From positions 1-42,055 of IMG/VR virus record IMGVR_UViG_3300036785_000516: a stretch of 42,055 bases of DNA. One strand, given 5' to 3'. Position numbers and translations under genes: made by a program. The notes beneath the pieces were generated by a model, which searched no databases, was not told the DNA's origin, and saw nothing but the letters and a program-made list of their open reading frames with translations. This document shows positions 28,789-37,262 of this stretch, piece by piece (the first letter of the stretch is position 1; the number at the start of each line of letters is the position of its first letter). The stretch comes from a virus.

Positions 28789-29279
28789 CCAAAATCTATC
28801 GCGGCTGGCGCATGGCCGATGGCGCCCACGTCAAGATCGTACTTCCCGACGGCGAGCTGCGCCGGCTACCGCTGCGGCTCGATCTTGATAATCATTCGCC
28901 GACCGGCTTCGAGTGGGGCTACGCGGGATCCGGCCCGGCGCAGCTCGCGCTCGCGCTGCTGGCCGACGCGACGCGCCGCGACGCGACCGCGCGGGCGCTC
29001 CATCAGGCATTCAAATTCAAAATCATCACGCCGCTCGCGCGCGATGCGCTGTGGGAAATGACCGATGACGATGTCATCCGCCATGCCGCCGCGATCTCCG
29101 AATTGCCGTTGATGCGGATGCCTGACGGCTCGGTCAGCCGATGCTGCCTCGATTGCACCTGTTACTTGTTTGACATGGCCATGATCGTTTGCGACCCGCT
29201 CGGCGTCTATGACATGGCGCCCGGCGTCACGTTCGAGGATGCCCGCAACGCGGTCAAGGATCGACACCCCGGCCCATGA
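28785..29279 (+). CDS. DUF6166-like protein
   Basis: A 164-residue protein whose N-terminal part matches the DUF6166 pattern: YRGWRMADGAHVKIV, LRRLPLRLDLDNHSPTGFEW, GYAGSGPAQLALALLADA. The rest is helical with a Cys pair (CCLDCTC). Function is unknown; the family is common in phages and plasmids. Overlaps its neighbours by ATGA. Confidence 0.75.
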   Translation: MTKIYRGWRMADGAHVKIVLPDGELRRLPLRLDLDNHSPTGFEWGYAGSGPAQLALALLADATRRDATARALHQAFKFKIITPLARDALWEMTDDDVIRHAAAISELPLMRMPDGSVSRCCLDCTCYLFDMAMIVCDPLGVYDMAPGVTFEDARNAVKDRHPGP

Positions 29280-29683
29280 GACGGAGGCGCATCATGCGCG
29301 GAGTCATGCTGATCTTTAGGCCGAACAATCACGAACCGGAAGCCAGAGCATTCACGCACGCTCCTGATATTGGCGATCTCAAGGACGCGATCGGCGGCGG
29401 CTGGCTCGAGGCGGTGCCCGGTTTTGCATCGATCGAGCACGACGGCGCGCTGCAACGATGCGTGGCCTTCTGCGACGAGGAAGGAAAGCTCGATTATCGC
29501 TCGTCGGGCAAAGCCGCGAGCAAGCCTGACCCGGTCAACAGCTTGGCGACCGTTCTTTGGGACAAAGCGCTTCGGCGCGCCACCCATCCCGGCCTCATGA
29601 ACCGGGGTGGATTGCTCGCCGATCATTTGCGCGGTGACATCTGCGTCCTATACGGCGACGACGAATTCATGGAGAGTCTATGA
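29276..29683 (+). CDS. DUF3846-like protein
   Basis: A 135-residue protein. MLIFRPNNHEPEARAF, IGDLKDAIGGGWLEAVPGF, CVAFCDEEGKL, NSLAT and GDICVLYGDDEFM follow the order of DUF3846 proteins found in phages and conjugative elements. Overlaps its neighbours by ATGA. Function unknown. Confidence 0.65.
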   Translation: MRRRRIMRGVMLIFRPNNHEPEARAFTHAPDIGDLKDAIGGGWLEAVPGFASIEHDGALQRCVAFCDEEGKLDYRSSGKAASKPDPVNSLATVLWDKALRRATHPGLMNRGGLLADHLRGDICVLYGDDEFMESL

Positions 29684-30159
29684 CCGACGTCCTGCGCGAG
29701 CTGATCGAGGTGGCATCCGGCGCGTCCGAACTAACATTCATGACGACCGGGAGCTTCCCGCCGACGTGGCACATGATCACGGCCGACGGCGAACATCTGT
29801 ACAGCGGGCCGATCAGTCCCGACAAGGATACACAGGTGGCGCTGATCAGGGCGCTGATGATCATTCGCAATATCGTGAGGTACGTTTTCATCGACGAGGC
29901 GTGGATATTGGAACGCAAAGAGATCGATCGAGCCGAGTTGGATCGGGTCTATCAGACCGGCCTCAAGAACCACCCCGATCGAAAAGAGATTCTGATGTTC
30001 TCGGCCGAGGATCAAAGCGCCGGCATGGTGACGGCCCATCGCGATATCATCCGCGAGCCGGGGCGCAAGGCGCGGCTGGGCCCGCTGGTCATCGACAACT
30101 TCACCGAATCCGAGGGGCGCATGGTGGGACTGCTACCGGCCCCGGGGACGCGGCAATGA
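29680..30159 (+). CDS. hypothetical protein
   Basis: A 159-residue alpha/beta protein (FMTTGSFPPTWHMITADGEH, QVALIRALMIIRNIVRYVFI, DQSAGMVTAHRDIIREPG). Coupled by ATGA to both neighbours. No recognised family. Confidence 0.55.
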   Translation: MTDVLRELIEVASGASELTFMTTGSFPPTWHMITADGEHLYSGPISPDKDTQVALIRALMIIRNIVRYVFIDEAWILERKEIDRAELDRVYQTGLKNHPDRKEILMFSAEDQSAGMVTAHRDIIREPGRKARLGPLVIDNFTESEGRMVGLLPAPGTRQ

Positions 30160-30935
30160 TGCTTGGCGATCTGTATGTGATGGAGCCCTATCCGCCGGCC
30201 AAATTGCTCAAGGCATTGGCTGTCATCGCCGACACGTTGCATCCAGCCTTCGATCTGCGGCCAGATATCAAGCCGTTCTATACGCGCCGCGCCTGCGTCA
30301 TCTCTTCGCTGACGGTGCGCGATTTTCTGGTGCGGATCGGCTTCAACGCGATCGTACGGCCGGTGGCGACCGTGATCTGGGCCGAGCGCGACGGCAAGCT
30401 GCTGCATTCGCTGGCGATCGGAGCGCCGCACGATAGGCGGGACATAAAGGACAACTGGAAGGGCCACATGGTGGTGACGGTCACGACGCCGGCCGGCGAG
30501 TTCCTGATCGACACCACGCTTTACCCGGTTCGACGGCCGCAATGGCGCGAGCTGCCCGGCATGATGGCGCTGGCGCTTTCGGACAAGCGCATTCGCGCAT
30601 GGTGGCGGCTCGAGGTGATCGCATCCGCCGCCTATGGCGTCGAGGGCGAGGAAGTCAGCATCGGGTGGTTCGACAACCCGCGCAACAAGAGCTGGCAGTA
30701 CGGCGGCGACGGCCGCGATCCGTTCCGACGCGCGCCGGTGATAGCCGCACTGATCGAGAAGTTCGGTGTCTGGGAAGAGGCGCCGGCGCAAAGGGGACGA
30801 GGGAAAAATGGCAATTCTGTTGATTGGATTGAAAGAGAAGATGGAGATAGCGGCAGCGATGAAGCGGGCGCGAGCGCATCCAGTGCCGTTGAGCTTCATT
30901 CGCGAATTCGCGGTCGCGGACAAGCCGATCGTTAA
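30156..30935 (+). CDS. hypothetical protein
   Basis: A 259-residue protein (AVIADTLHPAFDLRPDIKPF, FLVRIGFNAIVRPVATVIWA, MVVTVTTPAGEFLIDTTLYP). The pattern recalls phage proteins of papain-like or transglutaminase-like build (Cys in RRACVISSLTV, His in HMVVTV, Asp in LIDTTLY), but this is only a guess. Its last 42 codons overlap the next gene in another frame and look less coding-like. Confidence 0.55.
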   Translation: MMLGDLYVMEPYPPAKLLKALAVIADTLHPAFDLRPDIKPFYTRRACVISSLTVRDFLVRIGFNAIVRPVATVIWAERDGKLLHSLAIGAPHDRRDIKDNWKGHMVVTVTTPAGEFLIDTTLYPVRRPQWRELPGMMALALSDKRIRAWWRLEVIASAAYGVEGEEVSIGWFDNPRNKSWQYGGDGRDPFRRAPVIAALIEKFGVWEEAPAQRGRGKNGNSVDWIEREDGDSGSDEAGASASSAVELHSRIRGRGQADR

Positions 30936-31254
30936 GCTCGCCGATCGCAAGCCGGGATATCAGGAGCGCCCGCGCCGGCCGGAGGAAGTGTTGATCCAGA
31001 TCGGCTATCGCGCCAATGTCAGCGTCGAGGAACAGCCAGCCGGCCTGTTCCTTCATCTGTCGATTTCGGTCGAGCGCACCGATCCGACGCGCATGCCGAG
31101 CGTCACAGCCGTCACAACCATAGCGGAGGCGTTCGGTATCGATTATGCGGCAGCGCAACAGCAGGGCTTGATCTGGATGGAGGAATATGATCCCGGGCGT
31201 CACGCCATCAATCTGCTCAAGCTGATCGTTCCACGTAAGGAAGGCCACGCATAA
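30808..31254 (+). CDS. hypothetical protein
   Basis: A 148-residue protein with GAGGG upstream of ATG 30808. It contains PLSFIREFAVADKPIV, EQPAGLFLHLSISVER and AFGIDYAAAQQQGLIWMEEY. It overlaps the preceding gene by 128 bp, so a later start (30841 or 30859) is possible. No recognised family. Confidence 0.55.
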   Translation: MAILLIGLKEKMEIAAAMKRARAHPVPLSFIREFAVADKPIVKLADRKPGYQERPRRPEEVLIQIGYRANVSVEEQPAGLFLHLSISVERTDPTRMPSVTAVTTIAEAFGIDYAAAQQQGLIWMEEYDPGRHAINLLKLIVPRKEGHA

Positions 31255-31266
31255 AGGAGCTTTGAA

Positions 31267-31485
31267 ATGCACCCATCTACCTTTGACGACGTGCAACCGT
31301 CTCAAGCCCAGATAAACCGAATGAGCACTGTTCGTGATCGATTTACTAACTTTGCAAAGGAATTGGAGCTTCTTCTTCCAGAGGGGCCAGATAAGACCTA
31401 CCTCATGCGCAAACTCCGTGAAATTGGCATGTGGGCGAACGTCACAATAACACGACTTCCAGACGGCTCGCCGAGGGCAGAGTGA
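31267..31485 (+). CDS. Acb2/Tad1-type hairpin protein (candidate signal-nucleotide sponge)
   Basis: A 72-residue protein with AAAGGAG upstream. Its core FAKELELLLPEGPDKTYLMR followed by KLREIGMWANVTITR fits the helical-hairpin family (lP...r..al.KLeEa.mWAn.aIaR) that includes phage Acb2 and Tad1. Those proteins bind cyclic oligonucleotides or cyclic ADP-ribose signals and so block CBASS or Thoeris immunity. The match is by eye, and the ligand cannot be told from sequence. The stop overlaps the next start (GTGA). Confidence 0.65.
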   Translation: MHPSTFDDVQPSQAQINRMSTVRDRFTNFAKELELLLPEGPDKTYLMRKLREIGMWANVTITRLPDGSPRAE

Positions 31486-32567
31486 GACTTTCCGATCATC
31501 TGATGGAGGCCCGCGGAAGCCTCTGCGATCTTCATGGCATCGTGAGTTCGGTTTGCGCCGAGATCGAGCGCGCCGAGCGTTTCGTTCTGTCCGATCATGC
31601 GGCCGACGCGGCGGGCAACATCGTCCAATCCAGACCGTCAACCTTGCTCAAGGCGCTGCCGCTCTGCCGCCTGCCCTATAAAACCATGTGGATCGAATGG
31701 AAGGGCGGCCGAGTTGGCGCCCCGCAAAGCCGGCCCGGAGCTCCGCCACCGGCCAAGATGGGCTGCCTGATCGAAGGCATTGACGATCAGATCGGCACCA
31801 TGACGTGGGCGTGGGTGCATTTCGATCTGCCTGGAATGCCCGGCGCTGGCGTCAACGTCTGTCCGTTCGGCCAAGTGTTTGATTGGCGCCCCGAGGGCAA
31901 TATCCCGGCGCTGCTGAATGGGTTTGCAGACGAATGGCTCGCGCAGCACCACCAATCGACTATGCTCGATCTGATTATCGAGGCCGGCAAGGGCCGATGG
32001 CTCAAAGAGCTGGGCGACGAAACCCTGAAATGGGTGATGACCGATAGCCGTCCAGGCTGGGACAAGTTCGCGAACCGGCCGGGCGAGATCGAGGCGCTTC
32101 GCACGCTGACCAAGCGATCGGCAAGATGGGTGTCGCGGCACGCGTGGAATTTCTTTGCCCTCGCCGGCCCAGCGCTCATGAACGACAGGCACATCGTGCG
32201 CATTCTGACCGGATGGGAGGCCGACACGGTCGGCGAGGGCCCGTTCATAGAAGCGGTCCTCGCCCTGATGAATTCGCGCAACGCGGTCGAGAGCGTGCCG
32301 GCCGATCTGACGCGGCTCAATCGCAAGCGCGTGCGGCTCGGGCGCGTGCCGTTCCTGAGCCACTACGTCACCGATCTGTCGCTCTCGCGCGGACAGACCA
32401 ACGTCGCGAATGCACACGGATTGAGCCGCGAGCAAGCGCGCGGCCACAAGGTTCGCGGCCACTTCAAGATCAGGAGCAGTGGACGGATTTTTTGGTGGAA
32501 TTCGTTCGAGCGCGGTGATCGCAGTCGGCCGATGCCGGAACGCGAAGCCTATGAGGTGGCCGAATGA
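31482..32567 (+). CDS. hypothetical phage protein, paralogue of the one at 15385
   Basis: A 361-residue protein (GTG 31482 overlapping the previous stop; ATG 31503 is an alternative). LCRLPYKTMWIEWKGGR lies in the first third. The C-terminus has EQARGHKVRGHFKIRSSGRI, then FWWNSFERGD. The WIE and HxVRGHxK motifs in the same order occur in the protein at 15385-16488. The family is widespread in phages but unassigned. Confidence 0.7.
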   Translation: MRLSDHLMEARGSLCDLHGIVSSVCAEIERAERFVLSDHAADAAGNIVQSRPSTLLKALPLCRLPYKTMWIEWKGGRVGAPQSRPGAPPPAKMGCLIEGIDDQIGTMTWAWVHFDLPGMPGAGVNVCPFGQVFDWRPEGNIPALLNGFADEWLAQHHQSTMLDLIIEAGKGRWLKELGDETLKWVMTDSRPGWDKFANRPGEIEALRTLTKRSARWVSRHAWNFFALAGPALMNDRHIVRILTGWEADTVGEGPFIEAVLALMNSRNAVESVPADLTRLNRKRVRLGRVPFLSHYVTDLSLSRGQTNVANAHGLSREQARGHKVRGHFKIRSSGRIFWWNSFERGDRSRPMPEREAYEVAE

Positions 32568-32833
32568 GCGGCTACACGATCGCCCCCGACGCGAGCTGGA
32601 TCAGGTGTCATCGCTGCGGCAGGACGAGCTACAATCGCAACGATGTCGCGCAACGCTACTGCGGCTTTTGCCACCGCTTCCACGACGACGAGGACATAAA
32701 AAAAGGGCCGGCGAAGCCGACCCAGATGAGGGGAGGTGTCCAACCTTTACCCAGGGATGCGGCGCCTACCGAACGCCGCGCCGATCTCTTACCACATCCT
32801 GATCAAACACCAAAAGGGAGAGTGACAAAATGA
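32564..32833 (+). CDS. zinc-ribbon protein
   Basis: An 89-residue protein with IRCHRCGRTSYNRNDVAQRY followed by CGFCHRFHDDED: two CxxC pairs in a well-known small phage and bacterial zinc-ribbon pattern. The C-terminal half is Pro/Arg-rich and disordered. ATGA overlap with both neighbours. Confidence 0.7.
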   Translation: MSGYTIAPDASWIRCHRCGRTSYNRNDVAQRYCGFCHRFHDDEDIKKGPAKPTQMRGGVQPLPRDAAPTERRADLLPHPDQTPKGRVTK

Positions 32834-33024
32834 TCATGCCAACACGACCGTCGACCGAACGCGACCGCGCAGTATGGGCGCATTGCCAGCGCATCAAGGC
32901 CACCAGCCCCTGCCTGTTGTGCTTCGCCGATGAGGCGCCGTGCCGCGAGGAGACGGAGGCCGCGATGGGCGTGATTTCATCGTGGTACCCGCCGGGCTAC
33001 GAATGGTGGAAACAGCGCGCCTGA
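32830..33024 (+). CDS. small Cys-containing hypothetical protein
   Basis: A 64-residue protein (RDRAVWAHCQRIKATSPCLL, then CFADEAPCREETEAAMGVIS) with four cysteines that may bind zinc. It is the last gene of the rightward operon and converges on the tail-fibre gene ending at 33079. No hairpin is seen in the 54 bp between. Confidence 0.6.
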   Translation: MIMPTRPSTERDRAVWAHCQRIKATSPCLLCFADEAPCREETEAAMGVISSWYPPGYEWWKQRA

Positions 33025-33078
33025 TCTTGCGTGCTGATCGAGCAGCGAGCTGGCGCGGCTTCTCGCAGAACCGGCAGG

Positions 33079-34077
33079 TCACGGTCCGTGCTCGACGACC
33101 TTGATGCCGCCCGAGCCACCGTTGCCGCCGTTGTTCGTTGATACGCCGCCATTGCCTCCGGCACCGATCGTGTAGGTGTAGGATGCAGCTGGATTTTTGA
33201 TGAGCAAATAGAAACCTTCACCACCACCGCCGCCAGCGGCAGCCGTGTAGTTGGCCGAGCTAGAATTGTCTGCGCCGCCGCCGCCCTCGCCTGTGTTCGG
33301 CAATCCATTGGCCCCGGCTTGGCTAGGACCAGGAGTTCCTGGCGCACCGAAGCTGAACATGCTGGCGCCGCCAACGCCGCCGGCCATACCTGCGGTGGCG
33401 TTGATGCTGACCACGTTTCCGCCCGATCCGCCGCGCTGCCTGAACCCTGTTACCGCCCCAACTCCACCCGACCCACCTATGCCACCGGCGTAACCTAGAT
33501 TAGGAGCGCTCGTCCCTGAACATCCGCCCCCTCCTATCGCCGTAATGCCGCCGAACGTGGTCGTTCCGCCAGCCGATCCGGGTGTCGTGGCCGTTGGCGA
33601 TGAGCCGCCGCCACCACCACCGCCGCCTACGGCATAGACTTCAAGCCAGCTAGTGCCAGAATTGACGGCATAGGTGGCGTTGGTTCCTGATGTGAGAAGC
33701 GTAACGGTTGGAGGCGCACCGATCGGCCCCTGCGGCCCCTGCGGCCCTTGCGGCCCCTGCGGGCCAGTTGTTCCCTGCGGCCCCTGCGAGCCCTGCGGCC
33801 CAGTGAGGCCTTGCGGCCCTTGCGGCCCAGTCGAACCTGTAATGCCTTGCGCGCCGGTTGGTCCGATCGGCCCCTGCGGGCCCGGCTCGCCTTGCTGCCC
33901 GGTTCCACCTGGTCCCATCGGGCCCGGCGGACCGGGCACCCCCTGGGGCCCCGGCGGCCCAATCGGCCCCGGTGAGCCTGTCGGCGGTATCACCAGCGAT
34001 TGAACTGGCGTCGAAGTGTTCTGCGCGAGCGTCATCCGCGGCGTGCCGCCAGCAAGATCGAATCGGTCGCCGGCCAT
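33079..34077 (-). CDS. collagen-like, glycine-rich tail fibre protein
   Basis: A 332-residue protein. After about 32 N-terminal residues come about 30 Gly-X-Y triplets ([18 protein letters not shown] and similar), which form a collagen-type trimeric stalk. Residues 130-332 are a glycine-rich domain ([36 protein letters not shown]) of the kind found at phage tail-fibre tips. It probably contacts the host receptor. The triplet DNA is itself repetitive (GGCCCCTGC units), so length changes by slippage are likely. Confidence 0.8.
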   Translation of the reverse strand: MAGDRFDLAGGTPRMTLAQNTSTPVQSLVIPPTGSPGPIGPPGPQGVPGPPGPMGPGGTGQQGEPGPQGPIGPTGAQGITGSTGPQGPQGLTGPQGSQGPQGTTGPQGPQGPQGPQGPIGAPPTVTLLTSGTNATYAVNSGTSWLEVYAVGGGGGGGGSSPTATTPGSAGGTTTFGGITAIGGGGCSGTSAPNLGYAGGIGGSGGVGAVTGFRQRGGSGGNVVSINATAGMAGGVGGASMFSFGAPGTPGPSQAGANGLPNTGEGGGGADNSSSANYTAAAGGGGGEGFYLLIKNPAASYTYTIGAGGNGGVSTNNGGNGGSGGIKVVEHGP

Positions 34078-34111
34078 GGTTCAAGTCCTCGCGTCTGTGT
34101 AAGCGGTCCGC

Positions 34112-34495
34112 TCACCGGGTCGTCCCCTCGACGACCGTAGCGGTGCCTTCCCAGAGTCGCTCTTGCCAGCCGTTCGGCATCAGCCGCACGATATCGCTGA
34201 CGTAGCTGCCCGGGATCAGTTGGCTCAAGCGATTGCGGTCCAGGGCGATGGTGAAGGCGCCGCCAACCGCGTTGGTGATCTGAATTCCACTGGCGGGAGG
34301 GGCCGTGGATACCGAGACAACGACGTTATGACTGCTCTCGCTTGTTCTGATTTCCATCATCAACGTCGATCCGGTGAGATCGATCGGCGTCGTGGTGACG
34401 CCGTCGGAATTGAGCGTGGCGTAGAGGAACGGCACGATCCAATCGTCGTTCAGCGCGATGTTCATCGTACCGGTGTAGTAGGCCGGGCCGGGCAT
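34112..34495 (-). CDS. tail-fibre-associated beta-sandwich protein
   Basis: A 127-residue protein (WIVPFLYATLNSDGVTTTPI, DLTGSTLMMEIR, GGAFTIALDRNRLSQLIPGS, GTATVVEGTTR). The pattern is that of small Ig-like or BppU-N-type phage proteins between the baseplate and fibres. It lies between two fibre genes. Confidence 0.6.
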   Translation of the reverse strand: MPGPAYYTGTMNIALNDDWIVPFLYATLNSDGVTTTPIDLTGSTLMMEIRTSESSHNVVVSVSTAPPASGIQITNAVGGAFTIALDRNRLSQLIPGSYVSDIVRLMPNGWQERLWEGTATVVEGTTR

Positions 34496-34505
34496 GACCT
34501 CACCC

Positions 34506-35843
34506 TCAATTATATTGGCCGCCGGTTGCCGTCGTGCCCGCCGTGCTGCCAGGAAAGTAATTCACGTTGCCGTTGGTTTGGCTATCGACGAGCCCGTTCA
34601 TGTAGGAGCTATAACGCGGACCGGTGACACTCGCGGCACCCGTGATTGACGTGTAGTGCATCTGCAGCACGCCCAGGCTGAAGGCCACACAGAAGCCGGC
34701 CGAGAAGCTCACCGCGCCGAGGATGTTGAGAACCGGCCAACTCGCGGGCAGCGGCGCCGGATAGGTCAGGTAGCCGACGGTCTCGGCGTTCACGTGCGCT
34801 TGAGCGTTCGCCCCGGCCTCGATGATGATGGTGCCGGGTCCGACCGTCGTGGTGGAACCGCTGCTGCCCGTCGACATGTGATAGCGCGCACACGGACCAA
34901 ATTGCATGCTGTGGATGGCGGCGTAGCCCCCGACGTTGGCGAAGCCGTCCAGTGCGACTGACGGCGAGGATAGACGGAAGCCGTCGTAATCGTAGTTGCC
35001 GCCGCTCTGATAGAACGCGCAGGAGAGGGCCACAGCTTGAGCCGCGACCTGGACGTTCGCCGGAGAGGCGTGATTGCCGACGAGAAAGACCGTGCCGGTG
35101 CCGTTGAGCGCTCGTAAGTTCACCTGTCCGGCGTAGGTTCCATCGGCGACGTTAATGTATTGATTGTAGTTATTCATGTTGTACTTGAGCACTTCGTCGC
35201 TTGCGCGCTGGATCGTCTTAAACGGTCCGATCTTTCCGGCCCCGACGGTCGGTGAAGTACCGTCGTAGGTGTCCAGGCCTGTTGCGCCGTTGACGTACCA
35301 GTTGGTGTTCTTCTGCAGCAGCGGCAGCGCGCCCGGGACACGGGCTTGTGTGCCGGCAACGATCAACCATTCCGCACCGTCGAAGAACAGCAGCAGCCAG
35401 CCGGTGCCAAGCACGTCGCCAATCGCAATCGGCGTGAGATCGGCGTTGGTCACCGGCATGAACGGACTGCCGTTGACCGAGAAAACCGTGCCGCCCTGCA
35501 TGCTGGCATAAACAGCCTTGAACCAGATCGCGGTGCCGAACGGCGGCGGCATGATCGGCAGCGTCGGGACCGTGGTGCTCCATTGCGTGGCATTGCCCAA
35601 ATTTGGCACGCCCACTTTGAAGTGGTTGAACACGTCCATGATCTTCATCATCTCAAGGAGCTGATTCAGGTCGGAGTTTGTTCCAACGAGCCCGGCCGCC
35701 TGGATCGCGTTCATGATCTCGCGCTGCGGATACTCGATCGACGCCGCTGGCACGATCGAGCCCTGGATGCCCGCACCCGGGTTACCGTCGATATATGATG
35801 CGTTCGGATTCGACGGCTGATCGAAAGGTTGGTTGTATTTCAT
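34506..35843 (-). CDS. tail fibre protein
   Basis: A 445-residue protein opening QPFDQPSNPNASYIDGNPGA, then PAASIEYPQREIMNAIQAAG, the usual N-terminus of fibre proteins in Mu-like tails. The rest is Gly/Ser/Thr/Asn-rich with a likely beta-helix (YINVADGTYAGQVNLRAL, GTGTVFLVGNHASPANVQVA). It probably attaches to the gp48-side baseplate and binds the host surface. Confidence 0.75.
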   Translation of the reverse strand: MKYNQPFDQPSNPNASYIDGNPGAGIQGSIVPAASIEYPQREIMNAIQAAGLVGTNSDLNQLLEMMKIMDVFNHFKVGVPNLGNATQWSTTVPTLPIMPPPFGTAIWFKAVYASMQGGTVFSVNGSPFMPVTNADLTPIAIGDVLGTGWLLLFFDGAEWLIVAGTQARVPGALPLLQKNTNWYVNGATGLDTYDGTSPTVGAGKIGPFKTIQRASDEVLKYNMNNYNQYINVADGTYAGQVNLRALNGTGTVFLVGNHASPANVQVAAQAVALSCAFYQSGGNYDYDGFRLSSPSVALDGFANVGGYAAIHSMQFGPCARYHMSTGSSGSTTTVGPGTIIIEAGANAQAHVNAETVGYLTYPAPLPASWPVLNILGAVSFSAGFCVAFSLGVLQMHYTSITGAASVTGPRYSSYMNGLVDSQTNGNVNYFPGSTAGTTATGGQYN

Positions 35844-35858
35844 TTTGGTGAGCCTTTT

Positions 35859-36539
35859 TTAGAAAACCACGACCTCGTCCCACTCGGTCGTCACCGCAAA
35901 CGACCACAGGCCGGTCGCTGGCACGGTGGCACGGATCACAAAGCCCTCGTTGGTGACGAGCATCATCGGATGCTCGTCCTGCAGTTTTTCAAAGAGCGTC
36001 AAGGCGCCTGCTGTGACCGTTGTGTTGATGGCGACCGGCGCGGTCACCGTGCGCGAGTCGAGCGGATCGGGATCGAGCGCGCGCGTACCGGGAGTCAGCG
36101 CGGCCGTGGTGGCGACCATGATCTCCGCCAGCGACGTGCCCATGCTGGTGCGCAGCTGCGCGTGGTCGCCGCTGAGATCGGCGAGAGCGCCGCCGCCATA
36201 GGGCGCGGTGAATTGACGGGCAGCGAAGAGATCGAAGGTCGCGAGCCCGGCCGCGAAGGCGGTGCCGAGTGTCCAAGCATTCAGGCGTACGCGCCGCACC
36301 AAGCCAAGCAAGGATGCCGGCCAGTAGAACGAATAGATCGGCGAGTTGGCGGCGAGGCCGGAGGCCATCACGCCGCTCTTGGCGCAGTGCTGGAACATGC
36401 CGCCGGTACCGTAATCGAGCGGATAACCGGATGTCAGAATCATCGAGCGCTGCAACGATCCGTCGCCAACCGCCGAGAGGTCGCGCATGCGAATATTGAA
36501 CAGATTGCCGACGCCATCTTTGATTTGCTTGTTGTCCAT
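35859..36539 (-). CDS. tail-module structural protein, hypothetical
   Basis: A 226-residue protein (GNLFNIRMRDLSAVGDGSLQ, RSMILTSGYPLDYGTGGMF, GLWSFAVTTEWDEVVVF). It lies directly after the gp48-like gene, with its start next to that stop. Position and beta-rich composition suggest a fibre or baseplate component. No family name is known to me. Confidence 0.55.
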   Translation of the reverse strand: MDNKQIKDGVGNLFNIRMRDLSAVGDGSLQRSMILTSGYPLDYGTGGMFQHCAKSGVMASGLAANSPIYSFYWPASLLGLVRRVRLNAWTLGTAFAAGLATFDLFAARQFTAPYGGGALADLSGDHAQLRTSMGTSLAEIMVATTAALTPGTRALDPDPLDSRTVTAPVAINTTVTAGALTLFEKLQDEHPMMLVTNEGFVIRATVPATGLWSFAVTTEWDEVVVF

Positions 36540-37262
36540 CTACATCATCCCCAACCCGAGATATTGAGTGTTGAATGTTTGGGTGAAGTCGAGCGCGACG
36601 ACCTGCGAGAAGTCGTAGACAATGTCGGTGTGCGCCGGCTTCCAGCGATCAAGAATGCATTCGAGGTCTTCGGGAACGCCGATCGCCAGCAAGCGGTCAA
36701 CGCCGCATTCGCTGACGCCGGTGCGGAAGTAGGTGAGCGACAGCGCGTTGACGTGGACGGTCCAGTAATATCGAATCTCGGGCGGCCCGAGCTGCCACAT
36801 GAACCGCGTCGGATCGTCCGGATTGTCCTTCGCCCAGCGCGTGTCGCCGACGCGCGAGATGCCGCAGATGTACGGCAGATATTCCGTGATCGTGATGGTG
36901 TAGCCGAGCGCCGCCGCCACATTGATGAAGAACTGGCGCGACTGTCCGCCCAGCATCGTCATCTTCAACACCAGTGCCTGCCGCCGCGCGACGATGCCTT
37001 GCGGCGCCTTCACGCAGGGATCTGGCAGCCCCCAGGCGCGTTCCCAGTCGGGCAGCAATTCGACCGTCAGGCGAGGATCGGATTCGATCTCCAACAGGTC
37101 GGCGGCGCGGCTGTCGACGAAGCCCCAATAATCGACGAGCCCGCTGCAGGCCTCGACCAAAGTCGACAGGGCGTGCCTCGGCCAAGCTGGCCCTTGCGGC
37201 AACAGCGCGAGAAAGGCTTGGGCATAATCGGCGCCGCTGCGTCGAACATGAACGTCAGCCAT
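36540..37262 (-). CDS. Mu gp48-like (YmfQ/DUF2313) baseplate protein
   Basis: A 240-residue protein: DYAQAFLALLPQGPAWPRH, LLEIESDPRLTVELLPDWER and AWGLPDPC are typical of the YmfQ/gp48 family, followed by RRQALVLKMTMLGGQSRQFF. The family caps the wedge of the contractile-tail baseplate. It overlaps the gp47-like gene by 8 bp, as in Mu. Confidence 0.85.
   Translation of the reverse strand: MADVHVRRSGADYAQAFLALLPQGPAWPRHALSTLVEACSGLVDYWGFVDSRAADLLEIESDPRLTVELLPDWERAWGLPDPCVKAPQGIVARRQALVLKMTMLGGQSRQFFINVAAALGYTITITEYLPYICGISRVGDTRWAKDNPDDPTRFMWQLGPPEIRYYWTVHVNALSLTYFRTGVSECGVDRLLAIGVPEDLECILDRWKPAHTDIVYDFSQVVALDFTQTFNTQYLGLGMM

Noticed and set aside
33674-34003. Cys/Gly/Pro-repeat plus-strand frame (GPCGPCGPC...)
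   Set aside because: It is the complement of the collagen-like triplet DNA, not a separate protein.
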